Of a stretch of 64,000 nt of DNA, positions 8,985 to 18,292 are shown in pieces. The stretch lies in assembly GCA_003481005.1 (NCBI GenBank), contig QUKC01000016.1, forward strand, positions 11,260-75,259, read 5' to 3'. Position 1 is the first letter of the stretch; each line of letters begins with the position of its first letter. Below the pieces are notes generated by a model. That model worked only from the letters and a program-made list of their open reading frames with translations. It searched no databases and had not been told where the DNA came from. Origin of the DNA: Firmicutes bacterium TM09-10. GTDB taxonomy: Bacteria; Bacillota; Clostridia; Lachnospirales; Lachnospiraceae. Both the position numbers and the translations under genes were made by a program.

Positions 8985-9713
8985 TTATCTTTTCCCAACT
9001 CTTTCATCTAATAATCTTTTTTGTACTTCCTCCTTGTAACTCCTGCTGATAGGCAATTCGACTCCATTCGTTAAATACATTTGAGATGCTTGGAAAAAAG
9101 CAATATAATTTTTGTTGACTAAATAGGATTTATGTATACGCCAAAATTTATCTTCACTTATCTGCCTTTTCACCTCATTTATTTGTCCATAAAATTCTAC
9201 TTCCTCCTCATTTTTTGTAAACATCTGAATTTTCCGTCCCCTACATTGGAAATAAATAATTTCATCTTCTAAAAGTCTATAATGAGTTTTTCCTACATTA
9301 TAATCAAAATACTGTTTGTTTCTATTGCCAAAAAGCCGAAGATATTCTTCCATGATATGATCAACCCGTTCCTGCTTCACTGGCTTTACTAAAAAATCCA
9401 TTGGTCTATTCTGAAACAACTGCATTGCATAGCTTTCTATTCCTGAAATATAAATAATTTGTGTCATTTCATTTTTAATATCAGCGCGTAACTCTTTTCC
9501 GATTTGTACCCCATCTAGCCCCTTTTCAAATTGAATATCTAAAAATATCAGATCAACTGGAAGTTCTTCGATCAGGAACTCCAGATATTCTTCCCCTCGT
9601 GCAAACACTAAAACATCTATTGGAATCCTACGGGTCTTTGCAAAATTCTGTAAATACTGCTCTAGCAGACTTCCAAATACCAGGTCGTCGTCACAAATCG
9701 CTATTCTGTACAT
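8985..9713 (-). CDS. LytTR-family response regulator
   Basis: A 242-aa protein starting MYRIAICDDD, with an ATG preceded by GGGGGAG; the upstream extension in this frame has no ribosome site. The receiver domain (about 1-120) has the acidic pair D8/D9 and phospho-acceptor D59 (LIFLDI). The LytTR DNA-binding domain fills the C-terminal 100 residues (the YFQCRGRKIQMF strand, then FWRIHKSYLVNKNYI). It is the first gene of a two-component operon and probably controls the ABC exporter run downstream, as in Agr/Com-type peptide-responsive circuits. No AgrB or AgrD homologue is visible. Confidence 0.92.
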   Translation of the reverse strand: MYRIAICDDDLVFGSLLEQYLQNFAKTRRIPIDVLVFARGEEYLEFLIEELPVDLIFLDIQFEKGLDGVQIGKELRADIKNEMTQIIYISGIESYAMQLFQNRPMDFLVKPVKQERVDHIMEEYLRLFGNRNKQYFDYNVGKTHYRLLEDEIIYFQCRGRKIQMFTKNEEEVEFYGQINEVKRQISEDKFWRIHKSYLVNKNYIAFFQASQMYLTNGVELPISRSYKEEVQKRLLDERVGKR

Positions 9714-9781
9714 ATTTTTTACTCCCCCCAAATGCACTTTTGCAAAATTTGCGAGCATTCTATTGTCATGAATTAAAATTT

Positions 9782-9819
9782 ATTTCCTGCGGCAATAAAT
9801 TCATATTGCCGCAGGAAAT
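9782..9819 (-). terminator. Rho-independent terminator of the mannosidase operon
   Basis: A perfect 16-bp inverted repeat with arm ATTTCCTGCGGCAATA and a 6-base loop lies 14 bases after the alpha-mannosidase stop on the minus strand. It is followed by AAATTTTAATT. Confidence 0.85.
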
Positions 9820-9832
9820 CCTTTATATATTT

Positions 9833-12676
9833 TTACAACCGAACCTTCACCGCAAACAGTGCATTGCCATCTACTTCCACGGTTACGGTGCTGCCGTCTG
9901 TTTCTACGGCATTGTCTTTTGTTTCCTCGAACAGGTCAACTGCCTGTGCTTCTTTGACTTCTGTACCGAAGCTTAACTTCACTGCAGAACGCTCACCGGA
10001 GGTCTCGCAGCCGCGAACCAGAACGCAGCCATCTGTAGTAGGCTGTACTGCTGTGATCACCGCGCTGTCGGAAGCAACGGATACCAGGCTGTCCTCCAGA
10101 GGCAGCTCGCCGTGGTGGCAGTTGGTGGGCTGGTAGAAGATCTTATGGTTGCAGCCGGTTGCGATATCTTCTGCTTCCTTCGCATCTCCGCTCGCTGCGC
10201 CAACCCAGAGGGTAATGGTGTGGATGCCGCGTTCCGGATAAGGATCGGGGCTTACAGAGCTGTTGATCAGTGTCAGGTTCAGGCTCTCCTTCTGTCCGCG
10301 ATAGCCGTATTTGCTGTCGGAAACGAGGATTGCGGAGCTGCCGTCCATGCGAAGCGCCATGCCATAGCGCAGTCCGGGAACATCGTTGTTGATACCCCTG
10401 CGGACAGTGCTGCCTGCGGGCACGTCATAACGGAAGGCATCGGTCTGATAGGACAGAGGCGTCTGCCAGGTCAGAACCGGAATGATGTCTTTGCCGATTT
10501 CTTTCCAGTCTACCTTCAGCTCTACGCGAACCAGCGGCTGGTCTTTTTCCAGAACATAGGTCACCTCTGCGGTAGAATTTTCTACGGTAAAGTGTGCGGT
10601 TACACTGCTTCTGAGTTCTCCGATCACAGCTCTGCCCAGTTCTACGCAACGATCCACCGGCACGTTTTTGATCGCTCTGCCGATGTTCCATGCGCTGGAG
10701 GTCTTGCATTCCGTTTCCTGATATACAAGTCCGGCTTCTTTGCCTTCGCCGATCAGCTCCTGTCCGGTCGTCTTGTCCACCAGGGATTTGATGCGTCCGG
10801 TCTCTGCGCTGATCGTAACGATGGTCTGCTCATTTTCCAGAACAACATCGTCATAGCAGCGACTTACCTGCTCATTTGTCTGTAAGTAAACCGGATAGGA
10901 ATCCAATCCCTTTTCATACAGCACAACAGTGGTATAGCCGAGGGCAGGAACCTCCTGATCTACTAAAACGCGGATATATTTGTGATCCCAGTACTGCTGC
11001 AGCTCGTGGTCCACCAGCTGGAACGGAATATCGTTTCCGTCTGCATCGCGCATTGCCAGTCGGCGCAGATCTCCGGTCCAGTCCCAGACGGTCAGCTCTG
11101 CAACCTCACGGCGTGCATGGGACAGGCTGTTGAACAGATGGAAAATACGGGTTCTGCCGCTGCCTCTTTCGGTGCTGGGCACTCCCACAAAGTTTTCAAT
11201 GCCGTAGCCTGCGCCTGCGCCTTCAGACTGGCTGTTGTATGCATCGATATCGACCGGAATCGAGGATGTATCGATCTTTTCTGCGATCACGCGCATTGCG
11301 TTTGTGATCTGGGTGTTGGCAGTTGCCATAGAGGTCTGGAACAGTCCCATTGCATGCTCTCTGGAATCCTGTACGCAGGAGCCGGTCAGGATGTCGTGGA
11401 AATGGGTAAATAATACATCCTCCCATGCCTTGGTCAGCTTTTCCTTCGCATACGGGAAGCCAACCTTCTGTCCAGCCAGTGCGCTCATCGCTTCTGCATC
11501 GTAGAACGCAGCCTCCAAACGGCGATTGCCTCTCTTGATGCGGCTCTGGGTGGTGTAGCAGCCGTTTGCAAAGTAGTTTAATTCTTCGTTTACAACCGGC
11601 AGTTTTTCCCGGATTTTTTCTGCTTCATGGAAGTAGTCGCGGAAGGTGCCGAAACGGATCTTCGGATAAATTTTCCAGGTCTGCATTTCCAGTGCACGCT
11701 CTACGTCGCGTCTGGTAGGTCCGCCGCCGTGGTCACCCACACCATACACCACCAGACCGGTCTTTAAGCCGCTGCTCTTTTTCACGATTTCCATAAATCC
11801 TGCGCCAATCTGCGGTGTGATCGCTCCGTTATACCAGTTGGGCTCGCGGTAGGTAAGGACTTCTTTTCCGGATGGAGCCTGATAACGGTACAGCACGTCA
11901 CGGCGGGCATTGCCTCTGCAGTGGTAGAAATATTTTACGCCGCCGAACTGATCGATTTCCGGCACGTTTGCGCTGTGTCCGAAGGTATCGGGGGAGAAAT
12001 CCAGATCAAAATCCTTTACGCCCCAAACCTTGGACAGATATTCTCTCGTGTACTGGATATGACGCAGCAGAGACTCGCCGGAAGGCATGTTCTTGTCTGT
12101 CTCTACCCATGCAGAGGCGGTTACTTCCCAGCGTCCCTCTGCAATACGGGCTTTGATGCGCTCCATCAGCTCCGGATCATATTCTTCCACAATCTTGTAT
12201 ACAGAAGCCTGAGACTGGGAGAAGCAGAACTCCGGATACTGATCCATGATATTTAAAATCGAACGGAAGGTTGCAAGAACGATGGAAACGGTTTCGTTGA
12301 AGCTCCACATCCAGTTCATGTCAATATGCGCATGGGCTGCCAGGATCAGCTCATAGGATTTTGCTTCCTCTGCGATCGGCTCAAGGATTTCCTCTGCCTC
12401 TTCACAGGCCTGATCGGTCAGTACGCCCTCGGTCTGCTGTTTTTCCAGCAGATAATCCAGCGCTTCCTCCAAAGCAGCGTCGTATTTGCCGTTTTCTGCC
12501 TCGGATAAATGCAGGGCAAATTCCAGCTCTGCAAGGATTCTTGCGTTCGCGCGGCCGGGGCGGGTGATGTGCGCCTGCTCCTCCTTCGGCATGCCGAAGG
12601 TGTCCTCAAAGTGCATTTTTTCCCGGTTGCCGCCGACGGAGGTCTTGAGCCGGGTAAATTTTTCTGCGAGTGTCAT
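9833..12676 (-). CDS. GH38 alpha-mannosidase (cytosolic)
   Basis: A 947-aa GH38 enzyme that hydrolyses terminal alpha-mannosyl residues. The catalytic domain opens with AAHAHIDMNWMW, where H117 and D119 are the expected zinc ligands. The nucleophile is D230 in SPDTFGHSANVPEI, followed by the helical middle domain with HDILTGSCV and the C-terminal beta domains. There is no signal peptide, so it acts on imported oligosaccharides. It is the last gene of an operon with a glycyl radical enzyme, its activase and a hydrolase-like protein, and is followed by a strong terminator. The ATG has GAGGAGG upstream. The length fits the bacterial class of about 850-1050 aa. Linkage specificity cannot be read from sequence. 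Confidence 0.93.
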   Translation of the reverse strand: MTLAEKFTRLKTSVGGNREKMHFEDTFGMPKEEQAHITRPGRANARILAELEFALHLSEAENGKYDAALEEALDYLLEKQQTEGVLTDQACEEAEEILEPIAEEAKSYELILAAHAHIDMNWMWSFNETVSIVLATFRSILNIMDQYPEFCFSQSQASVYKIVEEYDPELMERIKARIAEGRWEVTASAWVETDKNMPSGESLLRHIQYTREYLSKVWGVKDFDLDFSPDTFGHSANVPEIDQFGGVKYFYHCRGNARRDVLYRYQAPSGKEVLTYREPNWYNGAITPQIGAGFMEIVKKSSGLKTGLVVYGVGDHGGGPTRRDVERALEMQTWKIYPKIRFGTFRDYFHEAEKIREKLPVVNEELNYFANGCYTTQSRIKRGNRRLEAAFYDAEAMSALAGQKVGFPYAKEKLTKAWEDVLFTHFHDILTGSCVQDSREHAMGLFQTSMATANTQITNAMRVIAEKIDTSSIPVDIDAYNSQSEGAGAGYGIENFVGVPSTERGSGRTRIFHLFNSLSHARREVAELTVWDWTGDLRRLAMRDADGNDIPFQLVDHELQQYWDHKYIRVLVDQEVPALGYTTVVLYEKGLDSYPVYLQTNEQVSRCYDDVVLENEQTIVTISAETGRIKSLVDKTTGQELIGEGKEAGLVYQETECKTSSAWNIGRAIKNVPVDRCVELGRAVIGELRSSVTAHFTVENSTAEVTYVLEKDQPLVRVELKVDWKEIGKDIIPVLTWQTPLSYQTDAFRYDVPAGSTVRRGINNDVPGLRYGMALRMDGSSAILVSDSKYGYRGQKESLNLTLINSSVSPDPYPERGIHTITLWVGAASGDAKEAEDIATGCNHKIFYQPTNCHHGELPLEDSLVSVASDSAVITAVQPTTDGCVLVRGCETSGERSAVKLSFGTEVKEAQAVDLFEETKDNAVETDGSTVTVEVDGNALFAVKVRL

Positions 12677-12705
12677 AACTTGTATCCTCCTCTTTTTTTA
12701 TGATT

Positions 12706-14892
12706 TTATTCGTCCAGGAAACGGTCTACGATCTGCTGCCTGTATTCTTTGGACAGCGATGCGAAAAATGCCGAATATCCTGTGACACGCACTACCAGAT
12801 CCGGATAAGCCTTCGGATCCTCGTGCGCTTTTAACAGTTTTTCTTTGGATACGCAGTTCATATTGATCAGCGTACCGCCTGCCTGCTCATGCGCATGGAT
12901 CAGCGCAACGAGGGCGTCCACACCGCCGGAATGCTGAATCAGTCCGGTGTCGATATCCAGATGCAGCGGAGCAGAGTTGCCGTAGCCCGCCTGTGTCAGC
13001 GCTACCGCATTTGCCTTTAAAACCGGCGAAAAGGTATCCACACCTCTTGCAAATCCGGGATCCGGTTCAGAAGAATGGGAAATCGCATCTCCTGCAAAGC
13101 GGCCGTTGGGCGTTGCCTCCAGCGTCTTTCCATAGGCATACACATCTCCGTGGGAGAACAGTCCGGGAACGATCATCAGATGATGCTTCCTGGTCGGAGA
13201 GCCCTTGCACAGTGCTACATAATAGTCCCGGATGCGCACTGCCCAGTCCTGAGCGCGGGAGCCGGGAGAACCGAAACGGCGAATGTTTTTGAGCATCAGA
13301 CGTTCTCTTTCTGCACCCTCATAGTTGGTATCCAGCAATTCAAAGAGTCGATCCCAGGTCAGCTTCTTCTCTTCTACAACACGCTGTTCGATCGCCGCAA
13401 AGGAATCTGCTACGGTGGCCAGCGCAATGCCGTCGATATTCAGATCCAGAATGTCCACGCCGCCGTTGGAGCAGTTTAAGCCCCGTTCGATCGGTCCGTG
13501 CATAAACAGATTCAGAACGATTTCCGGGCGGTTTCTCTGCATGACTTCATAATGCTTGTCATAGCCAGCCTTGACACATTCCACCATCGCCTGCAAATGA
13601 TAAGTGAAGCGCTCCCAGAGCAGATCCAGGTCGCGTGTTTCCTGCGCCTGCAGATCCTTTAACCCATAGTGCAGTGCCACTGCCATGTTCACGCGGGTTA
13701 CATCCTGCAGCGGATATTCCCGTCCGGGAATCGCCACCCAGTTGCAGCCGCATTTCACACGCATGCGTCCCAGCTCCAGCGGGAAACCATTTTTGGAAAA
13801 GCCCTCCGAAATTCCCTTTTCCAGAGAATAGCACACGCCATATCCATCTTCGATCGTATACTCTACCGCCCTCTTTAACAAAATCTCCGGCTCCGGGCCC
13901 TGTCCCGCAATGGGAGCATGGACGCGGATTCCCAGGTTGGTCGGGATCTTTAACAGGTGCATCGCGTCCAGAATCAGGAACGACAGGCGGCTCGTCACTT
14001 CCCGGTCTCCTGCCGGCGTCAGTCCGCCGATCTGGGTGTAATGCGTATCGTTGAAGAACAGGCTGGCAATCATCCAGACTGCCTCTTCTTCCGTCAGGAT
14101 ACCGCTTTCGATATCCCGTTCAAAATATTCTTCCAGAAGCGTATCCAGCGCCCCCAGCGCACCGCCTGCATAAAACGTGCGATCCACCGCCTGGAAATGT
14201 GCTAAAAACTGCACTGCTTCCCGGAAGGTGCGGGGCTCATGCTCGCACAGCTCGCCGTTTACCTTTGCAATCGCCAGATAATTGTCTCTCAAAAACGGAT
14301 CGCTTTCCTTTGCAGCCAGCTCCTGCGCATAAACCTGATGTGCCTTTACCCATTCCAGGATCCCCAGCACGAGCTGCTCCTCGCCCTCATAAAAATCCGG
14401 ATCCGGCGGGTTGTTTTTCTTTCTGTAATAACGAATCTTTTCCAGAAGTCCCTTCCAGCCCTCTCTTAAACCGATCTCCATGTCCGGGCACAGATGGTTC
14501 ATGCCGCCGAAGCCCGCCTGGGTGATGCGGTACTTTTGGATGGTCTCATCCAGCTCGTGGGGTCTGTCCGCATCCGCAATCTGCAGCGGTGCGAACCGGT
14601 CAAATGTGCCGACCCAGCAGCATGCCAGCGCGCTGTTGGGATTGATATATTTCGGCATTTCATTTAAAAAACGTCTGAAATTTCGCCCGATACATGCACA
14701 GCCGTGTACCAGACCGTCCTCGCAGGTTTCCGGCTCAAAGGTAAATTCCGAAAAATCAATAAATCCGTGGTCATCGATATCGATGGACCCATGCCGTGCA
14801 AGCTTTGCATCGTTGATCTTTAACTTATCCTGATGCATCCCCTCAATCAGCTGCAGGTATAACGGCGATACCTTCGCTTTCTCCGTATTCAT
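12706..14892 (-). CDS. Glycyl radical enzyme of unassigned function (PFL-like)
   Basis: A 728-aa glycyl radical enzyme. The C-terminal radical loop is RVTGY with Gly705, and the thiyl cysteine loop is KCGCNWVAIPG with Cys383 aligned to the catalytic cysteine. Known eliminases (diol dehydratases, choline lyase, hydroxyproline dehydratase) carry C-V-E after this cysteine; here it is C-N-W, with no glutamate, so none of those reactions can be assigned. It is not pyruvate formate-lyase, because it lacks the C-C pair and the sequence is distant. The gene lies between its activase and an alpha-mannosidase in a sugar-uptake operon, so a sugar or sugar-derived substrate is likely. The radical would be oxygen-sensitive, fitting a strict anaerobe. 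Confidence 0.9.
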   Translation of the reverse strand: MNTEKAKVSPLYLQLIEGMHQDKLKINDAKLARHGSIDIDDHGFIDFSEFTFEPETCEDGLVHGCACIGRNFRRFLNEMPKYINPNSALACCWVGTFDRFAPLQIADADRPHELDETIQKYRITQAGFGGMNHLCPDMEIGLREGWKGLLEKIRYYRKKNNPPDPDFYEGEEQLVLGILEWVKAHQVYAQELAAKESDPFLRDNYLAIAKVNGELCEHEPRTFREAVQFLAHFQAVDRTFYAGGALGALDTLLEEYFERDIESGILTEEEAVWMIASLFFNDTHYTQIGGLTPAGDREVTSRLSFLILDAMHLLKIPTNLGIRVHAPIAGQGPEPEILLKRAVEYTIEDGYGVCYSLEKGISEGFSKNGFPLELGRMRVKCGCNWVAIPGREYPLQDVTRVNMAVALHYGLKDLQAQETRDLDLLWERFTYHLQAMVECVKAGYDKHYEVMQRNRPEIVLNLFMHGPIERGLNCSNGGVDILDLNIDGIALATVADSFAAIEQRVVEEKKLTWDRLFELLDTNYEGAERERLMLKNIRRFGSPGSRAQDWAVRIRDYYVALCKGSPTRKHHLMIVPGLFSHGDVYAYGKTLEATPNGRFAGDAISHSSEPDPGFARGVDTFSPVLKANAVALTQAGYGNSAPLHLDIDTGLIQHSGGVDALVALIHAHEQAGGTLINMNCVSKEKLLKAHEDPKAYPDLVVRVTGYSAFFASLSKEYRQQIVDRFLDE

Positions 14893-14913
14893 ACACGTTC
14901 CTTTCTATTCAAA

Positions 14914-15786
14914 TCACTGGAATCCATACTTCTTTTTCAGCATTTCCACCTCGTCCTTTAGCGGAACGGTCCCCTCAAACACGTTCTGTGCCTCCAGCGC
15001 CCTGTACTTGGAATTTCCCAGCTTGTGGTACGGCAGAAGCTCTGCTTCAATCTGCTGCCACCGGTGTAAAAACTCTGCGATCTTTTCCACCTGATCATCG
15101 TTCATGCCCGGAATGTAAGGATAGCGAACGAAAATATTCGCTCCCAGATCCGCAAGCCTTGTGAAATTTTCCAGAATCCGTTCATTTCCCACTCCGGTGC
15201 AGGTTTTATGGACATCGGAATCCATCGCCTTGATGTCGTATAAAAACAGATCCGTATAGGGCAGCACCTGTTCAAAGGATTCCCACGGGACATTTCCGGC
15301 AGTATCCACCGCGGTGTGTATGCCTGCCGCCTGACAGCCCTTTAACAGCTCCGTCAGGGCATCCGGCTGCAGCATACATTCTCCCCCTGAAAATGTCACG
15401 CCGCCCTTTGACTGGTCGAAATATCCCTTATTTTCCAGAATCTCTTTTAAGATGCTGTCCGTATCCCGCCATTCTCCGACGCTGACCAGTGCATCCGCAT
15501 AGCATTCCTCACAGCATTTGAAGCAGTGGATACATTTGCTTCTGTCGATCCAGTGTCCCGTCTCGTCAAAGACCTGCGCCCCCACCGGACAGACCTCCCG
15601 ACATGCCATACAGCCAATACAGCGGTCCGGATAGAGTAAAATTTCCTTTGCGGCATGGATGGATTCCGGATTGTGGCACCAGCGGCAGTGCAGGCTGCAG
15701 CCCTTGAAAAAAACTACAGTCCGCACACCGGGCCCGTCATGGACGCTGAAATGCTGAATATTAAAAATATTCGCTTTTATGCCCAT
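14914..15786 (-). CDS. Glycyl radical enzyme activase (radical SAM)
   Basis: A 290-aa activase that installs the glycyl radical on the adjacent enzyme using S-adenosylmethionine. The radical SAM cluster motif is CSLHCRWC (CX3CX2C), preceded by FSVHDGPGVRT, which is typical of PFL-activase relatives. A ferredoxin-like insert with two cysteine sets (CIGCMACREVCP and CIHCFKCCEEC) binds two extra 4Fe-4S clusters, as in activases of dehydratase-type enzymes rather than of PFL itself. The SAM-binding GGE is seen in FSGGECMLQP. I chose the ATG that overlaps the upstream stop; an in-frame GTG 15 bases earlier is possible. The gene ends 21 bases before its target gene. Confidence 0.93.
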   Translation of the reverse strand: MGIKANIFNIQHFSVHDGPGVRTVVFFKGCSLHCRWCHNPESIHAAKEILLYPDRCIGCMACREVCPVGAQVFDETGHWIDRSKCIHCFKCCEECYADALVSVGEWRDTDSILKEILENKGYFDQSKGGVTFSGGECMLQPDALTELLKGCQAAGIHTAVDTAGNVPWESFEQVLPYTDLFLYDIKAMDSDVHKTCTGVGNERILENFTRLADLGANIFVRYPYIPGMNDDQVEKIAEFLHRWQQIEAELLPYHKLGNSKYRALEAQNVFEGTVPLKDEVEMLKKKYGFQ

Positions 15787-18050
15787 TTTCCTGTTACACA
15801 CACTTCCTTCGATACGCTCTGATAAGATACCAGCAGGGTATTTGTCTCCTCATCCCAGGAGCTTTCCACTGCAACCGCTTCGCCAGCTTCGTCAACTCCT
15901 TTGATATCTGTGGGCTGCTTGGGCAGGCGTACTCTGGTGAATGCCTTGATCTTATCTGCGGTTTTGAGTCTCAACATTACACCGTTTTCTGTTGTCTCGC
16001 CTTCTTCTACGCGGGCAGAGGTTCCGACAATACGGAAATCTTCGCCTTCAATTTTGGAAAAATCAAACAGCAGGGTTACATCATCCGGTGCAACATCTTT
16101 TTCATGGATAATTGCATAATCGTTTGTCATCAGATCCGCATAAACGCCTGTAAATACCTTCTTCTCGTCGCTTACGCTCTCTGCCATAACGGAAGAAATC
16201 ACATAAGGTCCGCGATGGAGGGTCAGGTCGTTTCTGTAGGTCCAGGTGATGCCGGTATCTGCCAGCGTCTTCTGAACCAGGCTGCGGTACTGATCTGCCA
16301 GCTCTTTACTTAAGCAGATTCTTGCAGGAAGTTCCTTCCAGACAACGATCTTGCCGGCGCCAACTTCATGTACGCCTTCCTTGGGATCTCTCCCCAGTCC
16401 GGCCAGCTCGAACAGATGCTCTGCAGGATTTGCATAGCCTCTCTGTCCCCACCATGCGTCGATCTTATGGAACGGGTCACTGCCATCGCCGACATAGATC
16501 AGCGTGCCGCCCTCTCTGATCCAGGAAACAACGGCTGCGTTTACGTCCGGTGCATCGGGTTTCATATATTCATAGCTCAGTACGAGGCACTTGTAATCCT
16601 CCAGATAGCCGGCGAAACGACGCACATTGTCCAGCTGAACCGGATGGATCGGCAGACCATATTTTACAAGGGGCATTGCCACGCCGAAGAAGTTCGGGAA
16701 TGCTGCGCTCTGAATAAAGTCGTACATCAGGGAATCCTTTTCCCCGATCTCCTTCATCAGCCTGGCAGCTGCTTCTTCATCCACAGGATTACCGGAGTTT
16801 TTGTGCATTGCAGCTCTGAAACGGTCGCCCAGCTCTTCGCCGTCCACGATACCGTCCGGGAAGGTTCTCTGGAACAGTCCGCTGTCGGACATAAATACGC
16901 CTACTCCGTCTGTACCACCCTCAAAAAGGATATCCCTCTGCTCCATGTCACCGAAAAGCTGGAACATGCCGGACAGCAGCGTGGAATAGCTCTGAGGGAT
17001 CGGCTTGGACTGGTCGGTCTCGAAGCTTGTTTCAATCTTTTCTGCAATTCTGGGCTGGAATCTTGGGTAGCGTCCGTCAAATACGCGGTGAGGCCACGGG
17101 CAGATCTCATAATGCCAGATATGCGGATGCAGCAGAGATGCCACTGCAGTTCTCCTGTAATTGTATTCGTAATTTTCCCAGGTATAGGAGGGAAGGTCTT
17201 CGATGGGGTCATTTAAAAACCACATCCGGCGGCCGGTGCCCTTTACCAGCTCCTGCATCACACCATACTCCAGATATGCCGTTTCAAAGGTACGCTCTTT
17301 GTATACACCCTCGTAAACGTTCGCTTCCCGGCTCGTACCGGTCCAGATCTGCGCGATGTAGCCATCTACCGTCGGAATGCTGATCAGCTCAGCCTCCGGG
17401 CTCATGATCTTCCACTGCGTGTAGTTCAACAGACTGTGAGTGGGAACATAGAAGCGCAGATCCTTCTGATAGGTTACCTTTGCGTATTCCTTCAGCGCCG
17501 CACTCACGCGGTCGATGGTTCTCTTATATAAATAAGCCTTCAGTCTCGCACACTTATACTGTGCATCCAGACTTTCATGCTGAGGCTTCCAGGGTTCTTT
17601 GTAATAAATTTCATATTCTCTCTTGAACGCTTCTGAGTAACCGCTCTTATCCCAGAACTCCGGCTCTTCCACATGGATTGCTTCCACGCCGGCATCTACG
17701 GCAACCTTCAGACGATCTGTCAGATATTCCGAAAAGGAAACCGTCGGAACCATATAGGGTACCGTCGGGTTATGGATCACGTCTTTACCGTTTCTGTCCA
17801 CCTGACCTTCATCCCAGTGCTTTCTGCCATCCCACTTGCCGTCCAGATATTCCTGATATTCGCCCCATGCGATACCGGTCATCAGATGGATAACATAGCC
17901 CTTTTCTCTGTACTGACGGATTCTCTCCGGCATTGTCGGATCGATTCCGTACACCATGATAAAGTCACAGCCAAGGTCTACCGAAGGCCGGATCTCCCCG
18001 CTTGCCTGATAGCCTGTCAATTCCTCTTTTTTCGATCTGATATAAGCCAT
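15777..18050 (-). CDS. Uncharacterised TIM-barrel hydrolase-like protein (757 aa)
   Basis: I do not recognise a named family. Residues 20-350 look like a clan GH-A-type barrel: repeated strand/helix units, strand ends such as GYVIHLMTGIAWGEY and GVEAIHVEEPEFWD (E128, E129 and E131 are candidate acids), and many tryptophans (MWFLNDPIEDLPSYTW, HIWHYEICPWPHRVF). Residues about 480-590 resemble the amidotransferase-like middle domain of GH42-type enzymes (YLEDYKCLVLSYEYMKPDAP, then WIREGGTLIYVGDG). The end is beta-rich. There is no signal peptide, so the protein is cytosolic. It overlaps the activase gene and lies in the operon of a sugar importer, glycyl radical enzyme and GH38, so action on the imported glycan is likely. 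The ribosome site is GGGAGGG. Confidence 0.7.
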   Translation of the reverse strand: MAYIRSKKEELTGYQASGEIRPSVDLGCDFIMVYGIDPTMPERIRQYREKGYVIHLMTGIAWGEYQEYLDGKWDGRKHWDEGQVDRNGKDVIHNPTVPYMVPTVSFSEYLTDRLKVAVDAGVEAIHVEEPEFWDKSGYSEAFKREYEIYYKEPWKPQHESLDAQYKCARLKAYLYKRTIDRVSAALKEYAKVTYQKDLRFYVPTHSLLNYTQWKIMSPEAELISIPTVDGYIAQIWTGTSREANVYEGVYKERTFETAYLEYGVMQELVKGTGRRMWFLNDPIEDLPSYTWENYEYNYRRTAVASLLHPHIWHYEICPWPHRVFDGRYPRFQPRIAEKIETSFETDQSKPIPQSYSTLLSGMFQLFGDMEQRDILFEGGTDGVGVFMSDSGLFQRTFPDGIVDGEELGDRFRAAMHKNSGNPVDEEAAARLMKEIGEKDSLMYDFIQSAAFPNFFGVAMPLVKYGLPIHPVQLDNVRRFAGYLEDYKCLVLSYEYMKPDAPDVNAAVVSWIREGGTLIYVGDGSDPFHKIDAWWGQRGYANPAEHLFELAGLGRDPKEGVHEVGAGKIVVWKELPARICLSKELADQYRSLVQKTLADTGITWTYRNDLTLHRGPYVISSVMAESVSDEKKVFTGVYADLMTNDYAIIHEKDVAPDDVTLLFDFSKIEGEDFRIVGTSARVEEGETTENGVMLRLKTADKIKAFTRVRLPKQPTDIKGVDEAGEAVAVESSWDEETNTLLVSYQSVSKEVCVTGKWA

Positions 18051-18106
18051 TTATAAGCCCTCCCTTTTATCCGGTCCCCACCCGGAATGTGATTCTGTAT
18101 GTTTTT

Positions 18107-18136
18107 ATCGTATGGAAACGAAGTTTCCTATACGAT
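18107..18136. repeat. 30-bp hairpin repeat, copy 1
   Basis: An inverted repeat ATCGTATGGAAAC / GTTTCCTATACGAT with a two-base core. The same 36-base block, including the GTTTTT to its left, recurs at 24921-24956 with a single loop change. Confidence 0.8.
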
Positions 18137-18146
18137 GAAAAAAAGA

Positions 18147-18204
18147 GCGGGAAGCTTCCCTTAATCCAATGAAATCCTTCCTTGCATTAAGTTCCGTTTC
18201 CCGC
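18147..18204 (-). terminator. Terminator-like hairpin after the solute-binding protein gene
   Basis: An imperfect long hairpin with base GCGGGAA pairing with TTTCCCGC and inner arms CTTAAT..CAATG pairing with GCATTAAG. It lies between the binding-protein stop and the 757-aa gene. It may attenuate the promoter-distal catabolic genes relative to the importer. Confidence 0.6.
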
Positions 18205-18292
18205 CCTGATTCCTTATTCCTCAGAGAACGTTACCTGTTATACTCTGTATTTTATATTGTAATCTGTCTCCATTGATAAGTTGAATTCTGTC

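Noticed and set aside
7720..9713. Complete agr quorum-sensing locus
   Set aside because: A kinase and LytTR regulator are present, but there is no AgrB-like protease or convincing AgrD precursor.
10112..10885. 257-codon plus-strand ORF inside the alpha-mannosidase gene
   Set aside because: Shadow frame of a GC-biased gene; the opposite strand encodes conserved GH38 domains throughout.
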